Made by a program: the position numbers and the translations under genes
Assembly (NCBI RefSeq): GCF_001698225.1
Contig: NZ_CP016594.1
Span: 3,906,001-3,970,000 of the forward strand
Origin: Gordonia terrae
GTDB lineage: Bacteria; Actinomycetota; Actinomycetes; Mycobacteriales; Mycobacteriaceae
Reading direction: 5' to 3'
DNA length: 64,000 nt
Notes under the pieces: model-generated
Database searches by the model: none
The model's input: the letters and a program-made list of their open reading frames with translations, nothing else
What the model was told of the DNA's origin: nothing
Part shown: positions 26,087-34,262 of the stretch, one piece after another
Layout of the letters: each line of letters begins with the position of its first letter
Position numbering within the stretch: position 1 is the stretch's first letter

Positions 26087-26123
26087 CGACACCCTGTGTC
26101 CCAACTTGGGACACAGGGTGTCG
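26087..26123. terminator. 17-bp perfect inverted repeat after aldehyde dehydrogenase
   Basis: CGACACCCTGTGTCCCA (26087-26103) and TGGGACACAGGGTGTCG (26107-26123) pair perfectly around ACT. It separates the LLM/SDR/ALDH operon from regulator 2, consistent with a strong terminator. It lies 79 bases upstream of the regulator start and could also be bound by the regulator. Confidence 0.6.
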
Positions 26124-26124
26124 C

Positions 26125-26154
26125 GTGTCACACACGATGATGTGATAATGACAC
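26125..26154. promoter_or_regulatory. GTGTCA...TGACAC inverted repeat upstream of regulator 2
   Basis: Six-base arms at 26125-26130 and 26149-26154 flank 18 bases. The same TGTCA/TGACA half-sites occur upstream of regulator 1, suggesting a shared operator type. Confidence 0.3.
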
Positions 26155-26201
26155 TCCCACGCAGAACCTAGTGGGGAGGTGGGCGTAAGGAGTTGCCGAC
26201 A

Positions 26202-27971
26202 ATGGAATGGTCGTTCTCAACAGTCGCGAAGTCACGTCAGGAGTTCTTCGCAACCGGCTCACTGCCGGCGGACACTCCGGTGCCCCTGGCAGTCGCCCAT
26301 TCGTGGCAACGCTCTCTACGCAGCGGGTTGAAGACAGACAACGCACTGCCCCGGCCCGGCACCTCAACCGAACCGATCGATGGAAAGCTGGTGCGTGCCG
26401 CCCGACAGGTACTCCACGAGCGACGGGATGTCGTCACCAACCTGCCGTATGCGATCGTCCTGACGTCCACAGATGGCAGAGTCCTGCTCCGCGCCACAGA
26501 CAATTCGAGCTTCTCTAGCACTCTCGACGAGATCGGCGTACTACCCGGCTGGAGCGTCGCTGAGGACGCAGTAGGCACTGCGAGCCTCGCCATATTACAA
26601 GAAACCGGGAGATCGGTGATCGTCCGCGGCCCTGAGCACTTCTCAGCGCAAGCGCAGCAGATGTCAAGCGCCGCCATACACGTACGCCACCCGGTCACGC
26701 AGCGCAAACTCGGCTGCGTGAGCGTAGTATGCTCGTTCGTCGATTCCAGTCCACTCATGCTCTTGTGGGCACAGGAGTTCGCGTCAGACGTAGCGTCGTG
26801 CCTGTTGGACATGTCTACTGAGCGTGAACGGGCACTGTTTGCCACATATATCCGCAGCACCAAGAACGGTAGACAGTCGGTAGTCTGTATCGACGACAAA
26901 ACCGTCGTCGGGAACGCCAAAAGCACCCAACTAATGTCCCAGATCGACCAGCAGTCGTTGTGGGACCTCGCAGCCACTGTCAGGAAATCGTCGGAAACGG
27001 TCAGAAGGTCCTTCGACCTAGAGGGACAGGGCCAGGTTCGGGCCGAATGCGCGCCTATCGAGACAAACTCCGGCCTGCACGCCGGAGTCATCATTCGTTT
27101 CGACCGAATCGTAGACGCGACCATGCCGGCACCCGCAACGCTGGTCAAGGAAGCTGAAATACCAGCAGTCGAGCGTTCACTCTCGGGGATGGTTGGCCAT
27201 ACACATGCTTGGCGGCGCTTCTGCGCCGATGCTGACGCGGCAATGGCCCGGCCATCGCCCATCTTGGTGGTTGGGGAACCCGGGACTGGAAAGACCACGG
27301 CCATTGAGGCACTGTGTCCACATGACCGACACAGCCTTTGCCACACCGCGGAAGAGTGTTATGAAGCGCTCTCCGACGACAACTGCCGTTTCCTACTTAT
27401 AGAAGATGTAATGTGGATCGACCAGAAACATCTCCGTTCAATCTTGGCGCGGGCACAGCACCAGAACGTCAAAGTCTTAGCGACATACCGCACAGATGTC
27501 GGGGCCCGCGCCGCCACCATGCTGCACGACGTCACAACACACTTCAGCGTCGCAGCATTACCGGCCTTACGTGACCGACGTGACGACCTTCCCGAACTAC
27601 TGCAGGCATTGACCACAGCCGAATGCGGCCGCGCTGGACCCACCTGGCTGCCTGAGACCGTTTCTCTCCTCAACCGCCTGCCTTGGACTCACAACGTCGC
27701 TGAGCTCCGCTTTGTGGTTGCCGACGTTCTCCGCAACCGCCGCGACAGAATAGATGTCCGTGTCTGCGACCTTCCCGCCGACATCCAACTCCACAGAAAC
27801 ATGCGCAAGCTGAGCCGCCTCGAAGAGAGCGAGGCTATCGCGATAATCACCGCTATGCGCGACGCTGACGGCAACAAGAAACTCGCAGCCGAGTTCTTAG
27901 GGGTCGCGCGCTCAACCCTCTATCGGAAAGCTCGCGCCTTAGGGTTAGATACGTCAAATTTCAACTTCTGA
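26202..27971 (+). CDS. GAF-AAA-Fis transcriptional regulator, regulator 2
   Basis: A 589-residue paralogue of the regulator at 18734. Same plan: N-terminal GAF-like sensor (HFSAQAQQMSSAAIHVRHP), Walker A GEPGTGKTTAI near residue 363, a short AAA region lacking GAFTGA, and a C-terminal Fis-type HTH (ADGNKKLAAEFLGVARSTLY) ending TSNFNF as regulator 1 ends SSANF. ATG 26202 follows AAGGAG by nine bases. It probably governs the LLM/SDR/ALDH operon upstream or the genes downstream; the IS3 element now separates it from the alpha/beta hydrolase. Confidence 0.8.
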   Translation: MEWSFSTVAKSRQEFFATGSLPADTPVPLAVAHSWQRSLRSGLKTDNALPRPGTSTEPIDGKLVRAARQVLHERRDVVTNLPYAIVLTSTDGRVLLRATDNSSFSSTLDEIGVLPGWSVAEDAVGTASLAILQETGRSVIVRGPEHFSAQAQQMSSAAIHVRHPVTQRKLGCVSVVCSFVDSSPLMLLWAQEFASDVASCLLDMSTERERALFATYIRSTKNGRQSVVCIDDKTVVGNAKSTQLMSQIDQQSLWDLAATVRKSSETVRRSFDLEGQGQVRAECAPIETNSGLHAGVIIRFDRIVDATMPAPATLVKEAEIPAVERSLSGMVGHTHAWRRFCADADAAMARPSPILVVGEPGTGKTTAIEALCPHDRHSLCHTAEECYEALSDDNCRFLLIEDVMWIDQKHLRSILARAQHQNVKVLATYRTDVGARAATMLHDVTTHFSVAALPALRDRRDDLPELLQALTTAECGRAGPTWLPETVSLLNRLPWTHNVAELRFVVADVLRNRRDRIDVRVCDLPADIQLHRNMRKLSRLEESEAIAIITAMRDADGNKKLAAEFLGVARSTLYRKARALGLDTSNFNF

Positions 27972-28297
27972 CTGCCTCACAATTCTCGGGCAAGATTTCA
28001 AGTTGGCCTCGCTTGGGCTTGGTAGTCGATATTTGATGGTTCGAGGCCAGCCACGCCTCAAACCCTGGGCCGATTTACCACTTTAGGTTAGTCGAACTCC
28101 AGAGAAGTCGCATACGCCAAGGGTTGTTGAGAAGTTGGCGCGTAGAACCCACCTCGAATGCGCGCGTCCGATACTGAACGGAACCAGCACCGAGAACTGA
28201 TCCGACTCGAGCACAAGTCGTCGTCGACGTCAATCTCCCGGCTGTCGTTAAAAGACGCATTCAATTCGTCGCGCAGTACAGAGATTCGGGACGTGTA
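27972..28297. other. intergenic, no gene seen
   Basis: Sequence between regulator 2 and the IS3 element. I see no gene. The target-site copy TGTA of the IS lies at 28294-28297. Confidence 0.45.
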
Positions 28298-28381
28298 TGG
28301 CGTGTCCCCCGTGAACCGGTCCGGGTGGTTCTAGAGTCCTGGCGTGTCCCCCGTGAACCGGTCCGGGTGGTTCTAGAGTCC
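28298..28381 (+). repeat. 42-bp tandem duplication of the IS left end
   Basis: Units 28298-28339 and 28340-28381 are identical and each contains the complete left inverted repeat. The outer copy abuts the target-site duplication. Confidence 0.9.
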
Positions 28382-28421
28382 TGATTGCCCTGTTGAGGGC
28401 GGAGAAGGGACGATAGGGATC

Positions 28422-28703
28422 ATGGCGGGACGGAAGCGTCACTCGGCTGAGGACATCGTGCGCAAGTTGCGCCGAGCCGATGAACTGGCGGCCGAGGGCA
28501 AGAACGGCGAGGAGATCGCCGCCGACCTCGAGGTGTCGGCGGCCACCTTGTACAACTGGCGCCGCCAGTACGGCGGTATGGACGCTGATGCCGCCAAGGA
28601 ACTCAAGGAGCTACGCGAGCAGAACGGCCGGCTCAAGCGCCTGCTCGCCGACGCCGAGTTGGAGAAAGACGCGCTGCGGGAGATCGCCAAGGGAAAATTC
28701 TGA
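28422..28703 (+). CDS. IS3-family transposase OrfA (helix-turn-helix)
   Basis: A 93-residue protein with the HTH of IS3 OrfA (EDIVRKLRRADELAAEGKNG, AATLYNWRRQYGG) and a leucine-zipper-like end (LKELREQNGRLKRLLADAELE). It binds the IS ends. The zero-frame slippery heptamer GGGAAAA at 28691-28697 lies just before its TGA and allows a -1 shift into OrfB, giving the active OrfAB transposase. Confidence 0.9.
   Translation: MAGRKRHSAEDIVRKLRRADELAAEGKNGEEIAADLEVSAATLYNWRRQYGGMDADAAKELKELREQNGRLKRLLADAELEKDALREIAKGKF
28691..28697 (+). promoter_or_regulatory. programmed -1 frameshift heptamer
   Basis: G-GGA-AAA in the OrfA frame, three bases before the stop TGA, matches the X-XXY-YYZ rule; slipping back one base enters the OrfB frame. 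Confidence 0.75.
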
Positions 28704-28732
28704 GCCCGACCGCCAAACGCGCCGCGATCGAC

Positions 28733-29566
28733 ATGCTCAAAGACGTGAAGAACATGTCAGAACGTATGGCGTGCAGCGTTGTTGGGCTTTCACGGTCTAC
28801 CTACCGGCGTCTGCCGTTGGCTCAGACACCGGCCGACCCGGACGCTGGTATGCGTGCACAGCTACGCACCTACGCCCGCAAGCACCCGCGACACGGGTTC
28901 CGGCGGGCGTGGGCGCACCTGCGGTTCGACGACGGTATCGAGGTGAACAAGAAGAAGGTGCATCGGCTGTGGACGGAGGAGGGCCTGCAGGTGCGCCGGG
29001 CGCCGCGGCGCAAACGAGCCGGGCAATCGTCAGTGCCGATCGTGGCGCCGGATGCGCCGAAGGTGGTGTGGGCATTGGACTTTCAGTTTGACTCGACCGT
29101 GGATGGCAAGAAGGTCAAGATCGCATCAATGGTCGATGAACACACCCGGATGTCGTTGCTCAACATCGTGGATCGCTCGATCACCGCCGACCGGTTGGTC
29201 GAGGAATTGGAGAAGACCTTCGCGATCTGGGGTGGCCCACCCATGGTGCTACGCATGGACAACGGCCCTGAGTTCATCTCAGAGGCGCTCCAGGCGTGCT
29301 GTGCAGGGTCGGTAGGCATCTCCTATATTCCGCCCGGCACGCCGTGGAACAACGGGTTCATCGAATCGTTCAACAACCGGCTTCGCGACGAGTGCCTGAA
29401 CCGCAACTGCTGGCCCACCCTGCTCGAAGCTCGCGTGGTGATCGACGATTTCAAAGACGACCACAACCACCGGCACCGCCACTCGGCGCTGGGCTACCAG
29501 ACCCCGGCCGAGTACGCTGCCCGATGCACCCACCAGCACCACCCTGTGGGCTGCGAGATCGACTGA
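28733..29566 (+). CDS. IS3-family transposase OrfB (DDE catalytic domain)
   Basis: A 277-residue rve-type integrase core with the DDE residues in VWALDFQFD, RMDNGPEF and GFIESFNNRLRDE, plus the HTH_21-like region SRSTYRR...HGFRRAWAHL. The frame is open back to the slippery site at 28691, so the natural product is probably a -1 frameshift fusion with OrfA; the ATG at 28733 is the first internal start. All catalytic residues are present and the copy looks intact. Confidence 0.9.
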   Translation: MLKDVKNMSERMACSVVGLSRSTYRRLPLAQTPADPDAGMRAQLRTYARKHPRHGFRRAWAHLRFDDGIEVNKKKVHRLWTEEGLQVRRAPRRKRAGQSSVPIVAPDAPKVVWALDFQFDSTVDGKKVKIASMVDEHTRMSLLNIVDRSITADRLVEELEKTFAIWGGPPMVLRMDNGPEFISEALQACCAGSVGISYIPPGTPWNNGFIESFNNRLRDECLNRNCWPTLLEARVVIDDFKDDHNHRHRHSALGYQTPAEYAARCTHQHHPVGCEID

Positions 29567-29722
29567 CCGACAGCTAGAAGAAACTGGCTCTAGAACTGCC
29601 TGGACCGGCTATCGGGGACCTGCCATGTAGCGAATTGCAACATCCATATGTTCATCAGAGCGTGAAACTCACAGCAGATACTAGTCCGGCTTCCGCCAAG
29701 AGAACCCGAAAGGAATCCTGCT

Positions 29723-30529
29723 ATGAGACGTATTGAGGTGGAACCCGGCGTGTCCATCGCGTATGACGACATCGGCCCCCGGGACGGCCGCGCGATCGTC
29801 CTCTTGCACGCTTGGGGGTTCGGCCGCCAAGCCTGGGATCGCCAATCCCGGGCGTGGTCGACCGACAATCGCATCATTGCGGTGGATCTGCGCGGCCACG
29901 GAGACTCTGATAAGCCTACGTCGGCGCTGGGTCCTGACCGGTTAGCCGACGATGCGGTGGCTGTACTCGATCACTTGGGCCTCAGCTCCGCTTCACTGGT
30001 CGGATGGTCTCTCGGCGGCGCTGTCGCGGTACGTATCGCTAGTCGCTACCCGAGTCGGGTCGAGAGACTGGTTCTAGTTGCTCCCTTTGGGCCGAAATAC
30101 TTAGCGGGCGAGAATAATCCGTACGGTGTGCCTACCGAGATCGCGGAAGGGGCGCTGTCTGCAGAAGCTCTTTCGGGCGAAGAGTTTCGCCTGGCAACCA
30201 TCGATCAAATGCCGAAGTCTCCTTACTCGGAGGGGCTGCGCCACGCCCTGATGACACTAGCTCTACGCGCCCCAACCTGGAGCGCCGGAGTCATGCTTGA
30301 CGAATTCATGCAGCACGATCTGGGGCCCGAACTGCCCTCCGTCCGTGCGTTGACTTTGATTTGCCAAGGCCGAGCCGACGCGATTGCCCCAGCAGAAAGA
30401 GTCCAGCAATACCAAGCGGGAATCTCGAATGCGCGAATCGCGTGGTTCGAGGAATCAGGGCATTCGCCAAACCTAGAGGAGACGGCGCAATTCAACACCA
30501 TCGTAAGTCAGTTCGTAAACCAAACATAA
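29723..30529 (+). CDS. alpha/beta hydrolase (ester/lactone/epoxide-type)
   Basis: A 268-residue alpha/beta-fold hydrolase with the oxyanion HAWGF, the nucleophile elbow GWSLGG (Ser near residue 95), Asp in GRADAIAP and His in ESGHSPNLEE. Such enzymes cleave esters, lactones or C-C bonds; next to a flavin monooxygenase a lactone or enol-lactone hydrolase is plausible. ATG 29723 follows GAAAGGA. The SDR follows 14 bases after its stop, probably in one operon. The IS3 insertion 97 bases upstream may have cut it off from its original promoter. Confidence 0.82.
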   Translation: MRRIEVEPGVSIAYDDIGPRDGRAIVLLHAWGFGRQAWDRQSRAWSTDNRIIAVDLRGHGDSDKPTSALGPDRLADDAVAVLDHLGLSSASLVGWSLGGAVAVRIASRYPSRVERLVLVAPFGPKYLAGENNPYGVPTEIAEGALSAEALSGEEFRLATIDQMPKSPYSEGLRHALMTLALRAPTWSAGVMLDEFMQHDLGPELPSVRALTLICQGRADAIAPAERVQQYQAGISNARIAWFEESGHSPNLEETAQFNTIVSQFVNQT

Positions 30530-30543
30530 GAGAGCCTCGGCAA

Positions 30544-31326
30544 GTGAATAGATGCAGATATTTAGTTACCGGTGCGGCGTCAGGCATCGGCGACGCGGTG
30601 ACACGAGGACTGGTGGCAGACGGACACGAGGTTGTCAGTCTAGACCGCCACGCACCAGTCATTGACGTCGCGGCTCACATTCCCGTCGATTTGGGCGACC
30701 GCCACAGCATCGACGCCGCCATCGATGAACTCGACGGGTCCTGGGATGCGCTGATCAACGTAGCCGGCGTTCCAGGAACCTACCCACCGGAAACAGTTTT
30801 TGCGGTGAACTTCCTCGGACTTCGGCATCTCACTGAGAGTCTTATCGATCGACTTCGTACGGGAGGATCAGTAGTTTCGGTGGCGTCGACAGCCGGATTT
30901 CGCTGGCCTAGTCACATTGAGGAACTAACAAACCTGATTGTTGAAGAAACATCCTTCGACCTTGGCGCTGCCTGGTTTGCGGCATCTGAGCGTAGTGAGG
31001 CCGCTTACAGCCTCTCGAAAGAGGCGGTCACTATATACACACTCCACCGCGCGCTTTACTACGCCAAACGAGGCCTCCGCATAAACGCGGTACTCCCCGG
31101 ACCCGTGCAAACACCGATTCTCGGAGATTTCGAAGCGACCATGGGAAAGTCGCTCCTCGACAGTGTCAAATCACTCTTCGGGCGGCATGCAACCCCTCAG
31201 GAAGTGGCCGATGTGGTAATCTTTCTGGTCTCGCCGAACGCTAACTGGGTCAACGGTCAGGCGATCGCAGTCGACCGTGGCATCAGCGCTGCATGGGCGT
31301 CAGGGGTGCTGACACCACCGCGATGA
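30544..31326 (+). CDS. short-chain dehydrogenase (3-alpha-HSD/coniferyl-alcohol-dehydrogenase-like)
   Basis: A 260-residue SDR with an N-terminal RYLVTGAASGIGDAV and the short, early cofactor region typical of the 3-alpha-hydroxysteroid/coniferyl-alcohol dehydrogenase subgroup. The catalytic YSLSKEA is preceded by an insertion (SHIEELTNLIVEE), also characteristic of that subgroup. It starts at GTG 30544, 14 bases after the hydrolase. It likely oxidises a secondary or aromatic/alicyclic alcohol. Confidence 0.78.
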   Translation: MNRCRYLVTGAASGIGDAVTRGLVADGHEVVSLDRHAPVIDVAAHIPVDLGDRHSIDAAIDELDGSWDALINVAGVPGTYPPETVFAVNFLGLRHLTESLIDRLRTGGSVVSVASTAGFRWPSHIEELTNLIVEETSFDLGAAWFAASERSEAAYSLSKEAVTIYTLHRALYYAKRGLRINAVLPGPVQTPILGDFEATMGKSLLDSVKSLFGRHATPQEVADVVIFLVSPNANWVNGQAIAVDRGISAAWASGVLTPPR

Positions 31327-31550
31327 CCGGCGAGCACTTCCTGCCAGTTCTCGCCTTGGAACGCAAGCGAAGGGAATCGAGATCAACCCAGGCTCCCTGT
31401 ACTCACCTCGCAATACTCCAATTCCTGCCATTGCACGGTCGGCGATTACCGCGCTTGGTGAGAAGTCGCGACGAGTATGTTCAGCGGGCAGATGAGTACT
31501 GTTGTCCTGTTTCAAGCTCCTCAAGAACAGCTTCGCATGGTCGAGGGGAG
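31327..31550. other. interval between SDR and IS30, no gene seen
   Basis: A short open frame encoding about 36 codons (around 31373-31485, ending VCSAGR) could be the tail of a broken gene, but I do not recognise it. Confidence 0.3.
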
Positions 31551-31557
31551 GGCGGAT

Positions 31558-32955
31558 TCAACCGGTCGCTGCAACAGCGGGATCGGTTGGTCCTGATCGT
31601 AGTAGTTCGTCGAGCTTGTAGGCGGGGCTGCGCCAACCGTGCCGCTTGCGGGGTCGGGCGTCGAGTTCGGCGGCGACGTTGGCCAGGATGCCCGGCCCGT
31701 GAAACGACAGGTCGGTTCCTTTGGGAAAGTATTGGCGTAGCAGGCCGTTGGTGTTCTCGTTGCTGCCTCGCTGCCAGGGGCTGTGTGGGTCGGCAAAGTA
31801 GATCGGCAGCCCGGTCGCTGCGGTGATCGCGGTGTGCAACGCCATCTCCGAGCCCTGATTCCAGGTCAACGACCGCTGCAAGATCTCGGGAATCTGGGGT
31901 ACCGCCGCGGTCATAGCAGCAGCGACAGTTTCGGCGGTGTGATCCTCGCGAAGGTGCAACAGCATCACGAACCCGGTAGTGCGCTCGACGAGCGTGCCGA
32001 TCGCCGAGGGGTTACCGGTCCCCATGATCAGGTCACCTTCCCAATGGCCAGGCACCGCCCGATCATCGGCCTCGGCCGGCCGCTCACTGATCGACACCAT
32101 GTTTTTGAAACGTGCACGGTCAGAGGTGTTGCGTCCCTGCGCTTTACGATGGAACCGCCCGGTACGCAACGCGATCTGGACCTCCTTTTTGAGTCCGCCA
32201 CGAGCCTGAACGTAGAGCGCCTGATAGATCGTTTCGTGGGACACCTGCATCTCCGGGTCGTCGGGAAACTCCGCCGACAACGATCCCGAGATCTGTGCCG
32301 GGCTCTGCCGGACTTTGAGTCGTTCGGCGACTTCAGTGTAAAGACGGGCGCCCTCGACCAACTTGCGTTGTTTGGGGCGCCGCGCTGCGGCCTGGGCCCT
32401 GTTCTGCCCAACCAGAGCCCGATAGCAACCCTGCTGGTCTGCTGGTCTGCTGGTCTGCCACGCACCACTTCCCGGCTGATCGTCGAGGGTGCGCGGCCAA
32501 GCAGCCGTGCGATCTGCGCCTGGGTGTAGCCGGCGGTGAGCATTTCTTCGATACCGGCAGCGGTCTATCCAGGACAACGGGCCGCTACCGGGGGCGACCG
32601 TTGCTTCTAGTTCGGCATTGATCGTCACAGGGCGCACCCCGCCAGCCTGCTTGAACCATCTTTGGCCAGCCTTTTTCGACACGCCGGCAGTTCTGGCTGC
32701 CGCCGCGACAGTCAGTCCCTGACGTAATCCGAACCAGAACTGCCCGCGGACCTCAGCAGATATGGTCCGGCCTTGACCGCGACCGCTGGGCAACGAACGC
32801 CCCGCAGAGTGCATCCACGCGTAGCCGGTAAACGATGACACCCCGATCGATCGAGCCGCTGCTACAACCGAGGCCCCCGCATCGATCTCAACCCAAAACC
32901 GAGCCCGCAACTCCTCCCCAACGCGCACCCCAGCAACAGCCACCAAAGCCTCCAC
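31558..32955 (-). pseudogene. IS30-family transposase with two cancelling frameshifts
   Basis: The 465-codon frame is uninterrupted, but an internal stretch (about 32447-32562) is out of frame: the correct sequence for the second HTH (MLTAGYTQAQIARLLGRAPS) lies in another frame. The first shift is near 32560; the second is explained by a third copy of an 8-base unit CTGCTGGT at 32431-32454, since two copies would restore the family sequence. In the catalytic core GHWEGDLIMG and the Glu of GSNENTNG are present, but the middle Asp is Asn (LTWNQGSEM). Both changes predict no activity. Confidence 0.8.
32431..32454 (+). repeat. 8-bp tandem repeat (CTGCTGGT x3)
   Basis: Three perfect units inside the IS30 transposase; expansion from two to three units shifts the frame by one. 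Confidence 0.85.
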
Positions 32956-33078
32956 AAGTCAGGCTGTTGCGGCGACCACTTGACCCTGCCGAGCCTTCGC
33001 CCCCTGAATCGTCTACCTACACAATACGTGCGGAAAGTTCTGGGGTAGATGGTGGGGCTGAAGTCTACACGAGGGCAA

Positions 33079-34179
33079 TTAACAATTTCTTAGTTCCCTG
33101 CTCGCGGCATTGCGTCTGCCGGAGTTTTCGATGCCCCGAACTCGCAGTGCGCGTTCAAGGGCACTGTTGTCGTTCACTAGACGCACCGAGGCCGGCCCGA
33201 GATCCGCTACGATCGTCGCCACTATGGCAGCATCGACCGATTTGTTGACGGAATCAGATCCGATATGTTGAATGTGTATTAATCCAGCCGCGTCGGCAGA
33301 GGGCAGACACGGTCGTGCCTGATGGCGCTCTTGTAGCGCCAAAGAACTTGCGTCGCCAGTGTGCAATTGTACGCCAACGGCCCCTTTATGATCTCCATCC
33401 ACGATGACAAGATAGATCACGTCTGAGTTGGCCAGCCGATAAATTGCAACCTCGTTTTGAGGTACTCTCGCGGTCGAAATCCTCTCAACGGATAATCCGT
33501 AATCCAGATAGTCGTCCCGGATATCAGTGACCGTTATCATCGACAGACCTTCCGCGGCGGCGAATCTACCGAGTTCGGACAGATTTGGGAGATCCCATCC
33601 CGGGGCTCCACCACTTACAACGGTCGCGAACAGCGCGGCCGGTTGACGACCGGCCGCAGCCACCACCTGAACAGCTGCTTCGGCGATGCTGTCCCGCTCG
33701 GCGAGTCCCGCTTCGGCAATGCGCACCGGAACGACATGCCCCGGTCGGGTAAAGTCGCGCGGGCCGCTTTCGACGTCCGCCAACAGCGTAGACGTGCGCG
33801 CACGATCGCTGGCCGAAATTCCGGTCGTTACCCCGTCTATGGCGTCGACAGTTACACGTGCCCAGAGCTCGACCAAATCAGTCTCGTCGACACCCTCCAT
33901 CCTGGGTAGTTCCAAGCGATCACAATCGGACGCTGGCAGTGCGACACATAGGAGGCCCGAGCTGTGCCGGACCATGAATGCAACATTCTGCGCTGTCGCG
34001 CATTCGGCCGCAAGAATGAGGTAGCCCTGTACCCGTGAGTGATCTCTATCGTCAACGATCATCACGAGGTTGCCTTCAGAGAGCGATTCTGTGGCTCTAC
34101 GTATGCGTAGTTGAGGATCGGATCCAATCGGGGCGCATCCTCGACGGGTGCTCCCCGCAGTCTTTTGAGCTCGCGTCAT
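33079..34179 (-). CDS. degenerate RibBA-like protein (DHBP synthase / GTP cyclohydrolase II homologue)
   Basis: About 366 residues. The first half aligns along its length with 3,4-dihydroxy-2-butanone 4-phosphate synthase (FMVRHSSGLLCVALP, VTVDAIDGVTTGISASDRART, RPGHVVPVRIAEAGL). Essential residues are gone: the family DDEDRENEGD reads DDRDHSRVQGY, GHTEA reads DSIAEA, and the CEL-ND Glu position reads ATVVSGG. The second half (about 130 residues) resembles a shortened GTP cyclohydrolase II, whose VHSECLTGD zinc motif reads VQLHTGD with no cysteines. It therefore cannot do standard riboflavin synthesis and may bind a related ligand or another protein. ATG 34179 follows CGGAG. It lies 83 bases beyond the last acyl-CoA dehydrogenase of the long operon on the same strand. 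Confidence 0.72.
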   Translation of the reverse strand: MTRAQKTAGSTRRGCAPIGSDPQLRIRRATESLSEGNLVMIVDDRDHSRVQGYLILAAECATAQNVAFMVRHSSGLLCVALPASDCDRLELPRMEGVDETDLVELWARVTVDAIDGVTTGISASDRARTSTLLADVESGPRDFTRPGHVVPVRIAEAGLAERDSIAEAAVQVVAAAGRQPAALFATVVSGGAPGWDLPNLSELGRFAAAEGLSMITVTDIRDDYLDYGLSVERISTARVPQNEVAIYRLANSDVIYLVIVDGDHKGAVGVQLHTGDASSLALQERHQARPCLPSADAAGLIHIQHIGSDSVNKSVDAAIVATIVADLGPASVRLVNDNSALERALRVRGIENSGRRNAASRELRNC

Positions 34180-34262
34180 GGCGCTCCGTTCGTCGCGGAT
34201 GTGCGTACCGGGTCCAGCTCCGCATTGCAAGCGGGCAGTTCTCTTGGTTGACGGCTACGTCT

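Larger units (their letters stand above)
28298..29625 (+). mobile_element. IS3-family insertion sequence with duplicated left end
   Basis: The terminal inverted repeats match well: left TGGCGTGTCCCCC...GGTTCTAGAG and the reverse complement of the right end TGGCAGGTCCCC...AGTTCTAGAG. A 4-bp target duplication TGTA flanks the element (28294-28297 and 29626-29629). Two overlapping frames encode OrfA and a DDE OrfB linked by a G-GGA-AAA slippery site. The 4-bp duplication fits the IS407 subgroup. The left terminal 42 bases occur twice in tandem. Confidence 0.88.
31551..32990 (-). mobile_element. IS30-family insertion sequence (inactive copy)
   Basis: Terminal inverted repeats (left 31551-31578; right 32962-32990) share GCTGTTGC-GCGACC--TTGA. 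A 3-bp direct repeat GAG flanks the element (31548-31550 and 32991-32993). One long minus-strand frame fills it. The transposase has a catalytic substitution and a shifted internal segment, so this copy is probably dead. Confidence 0.75.
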
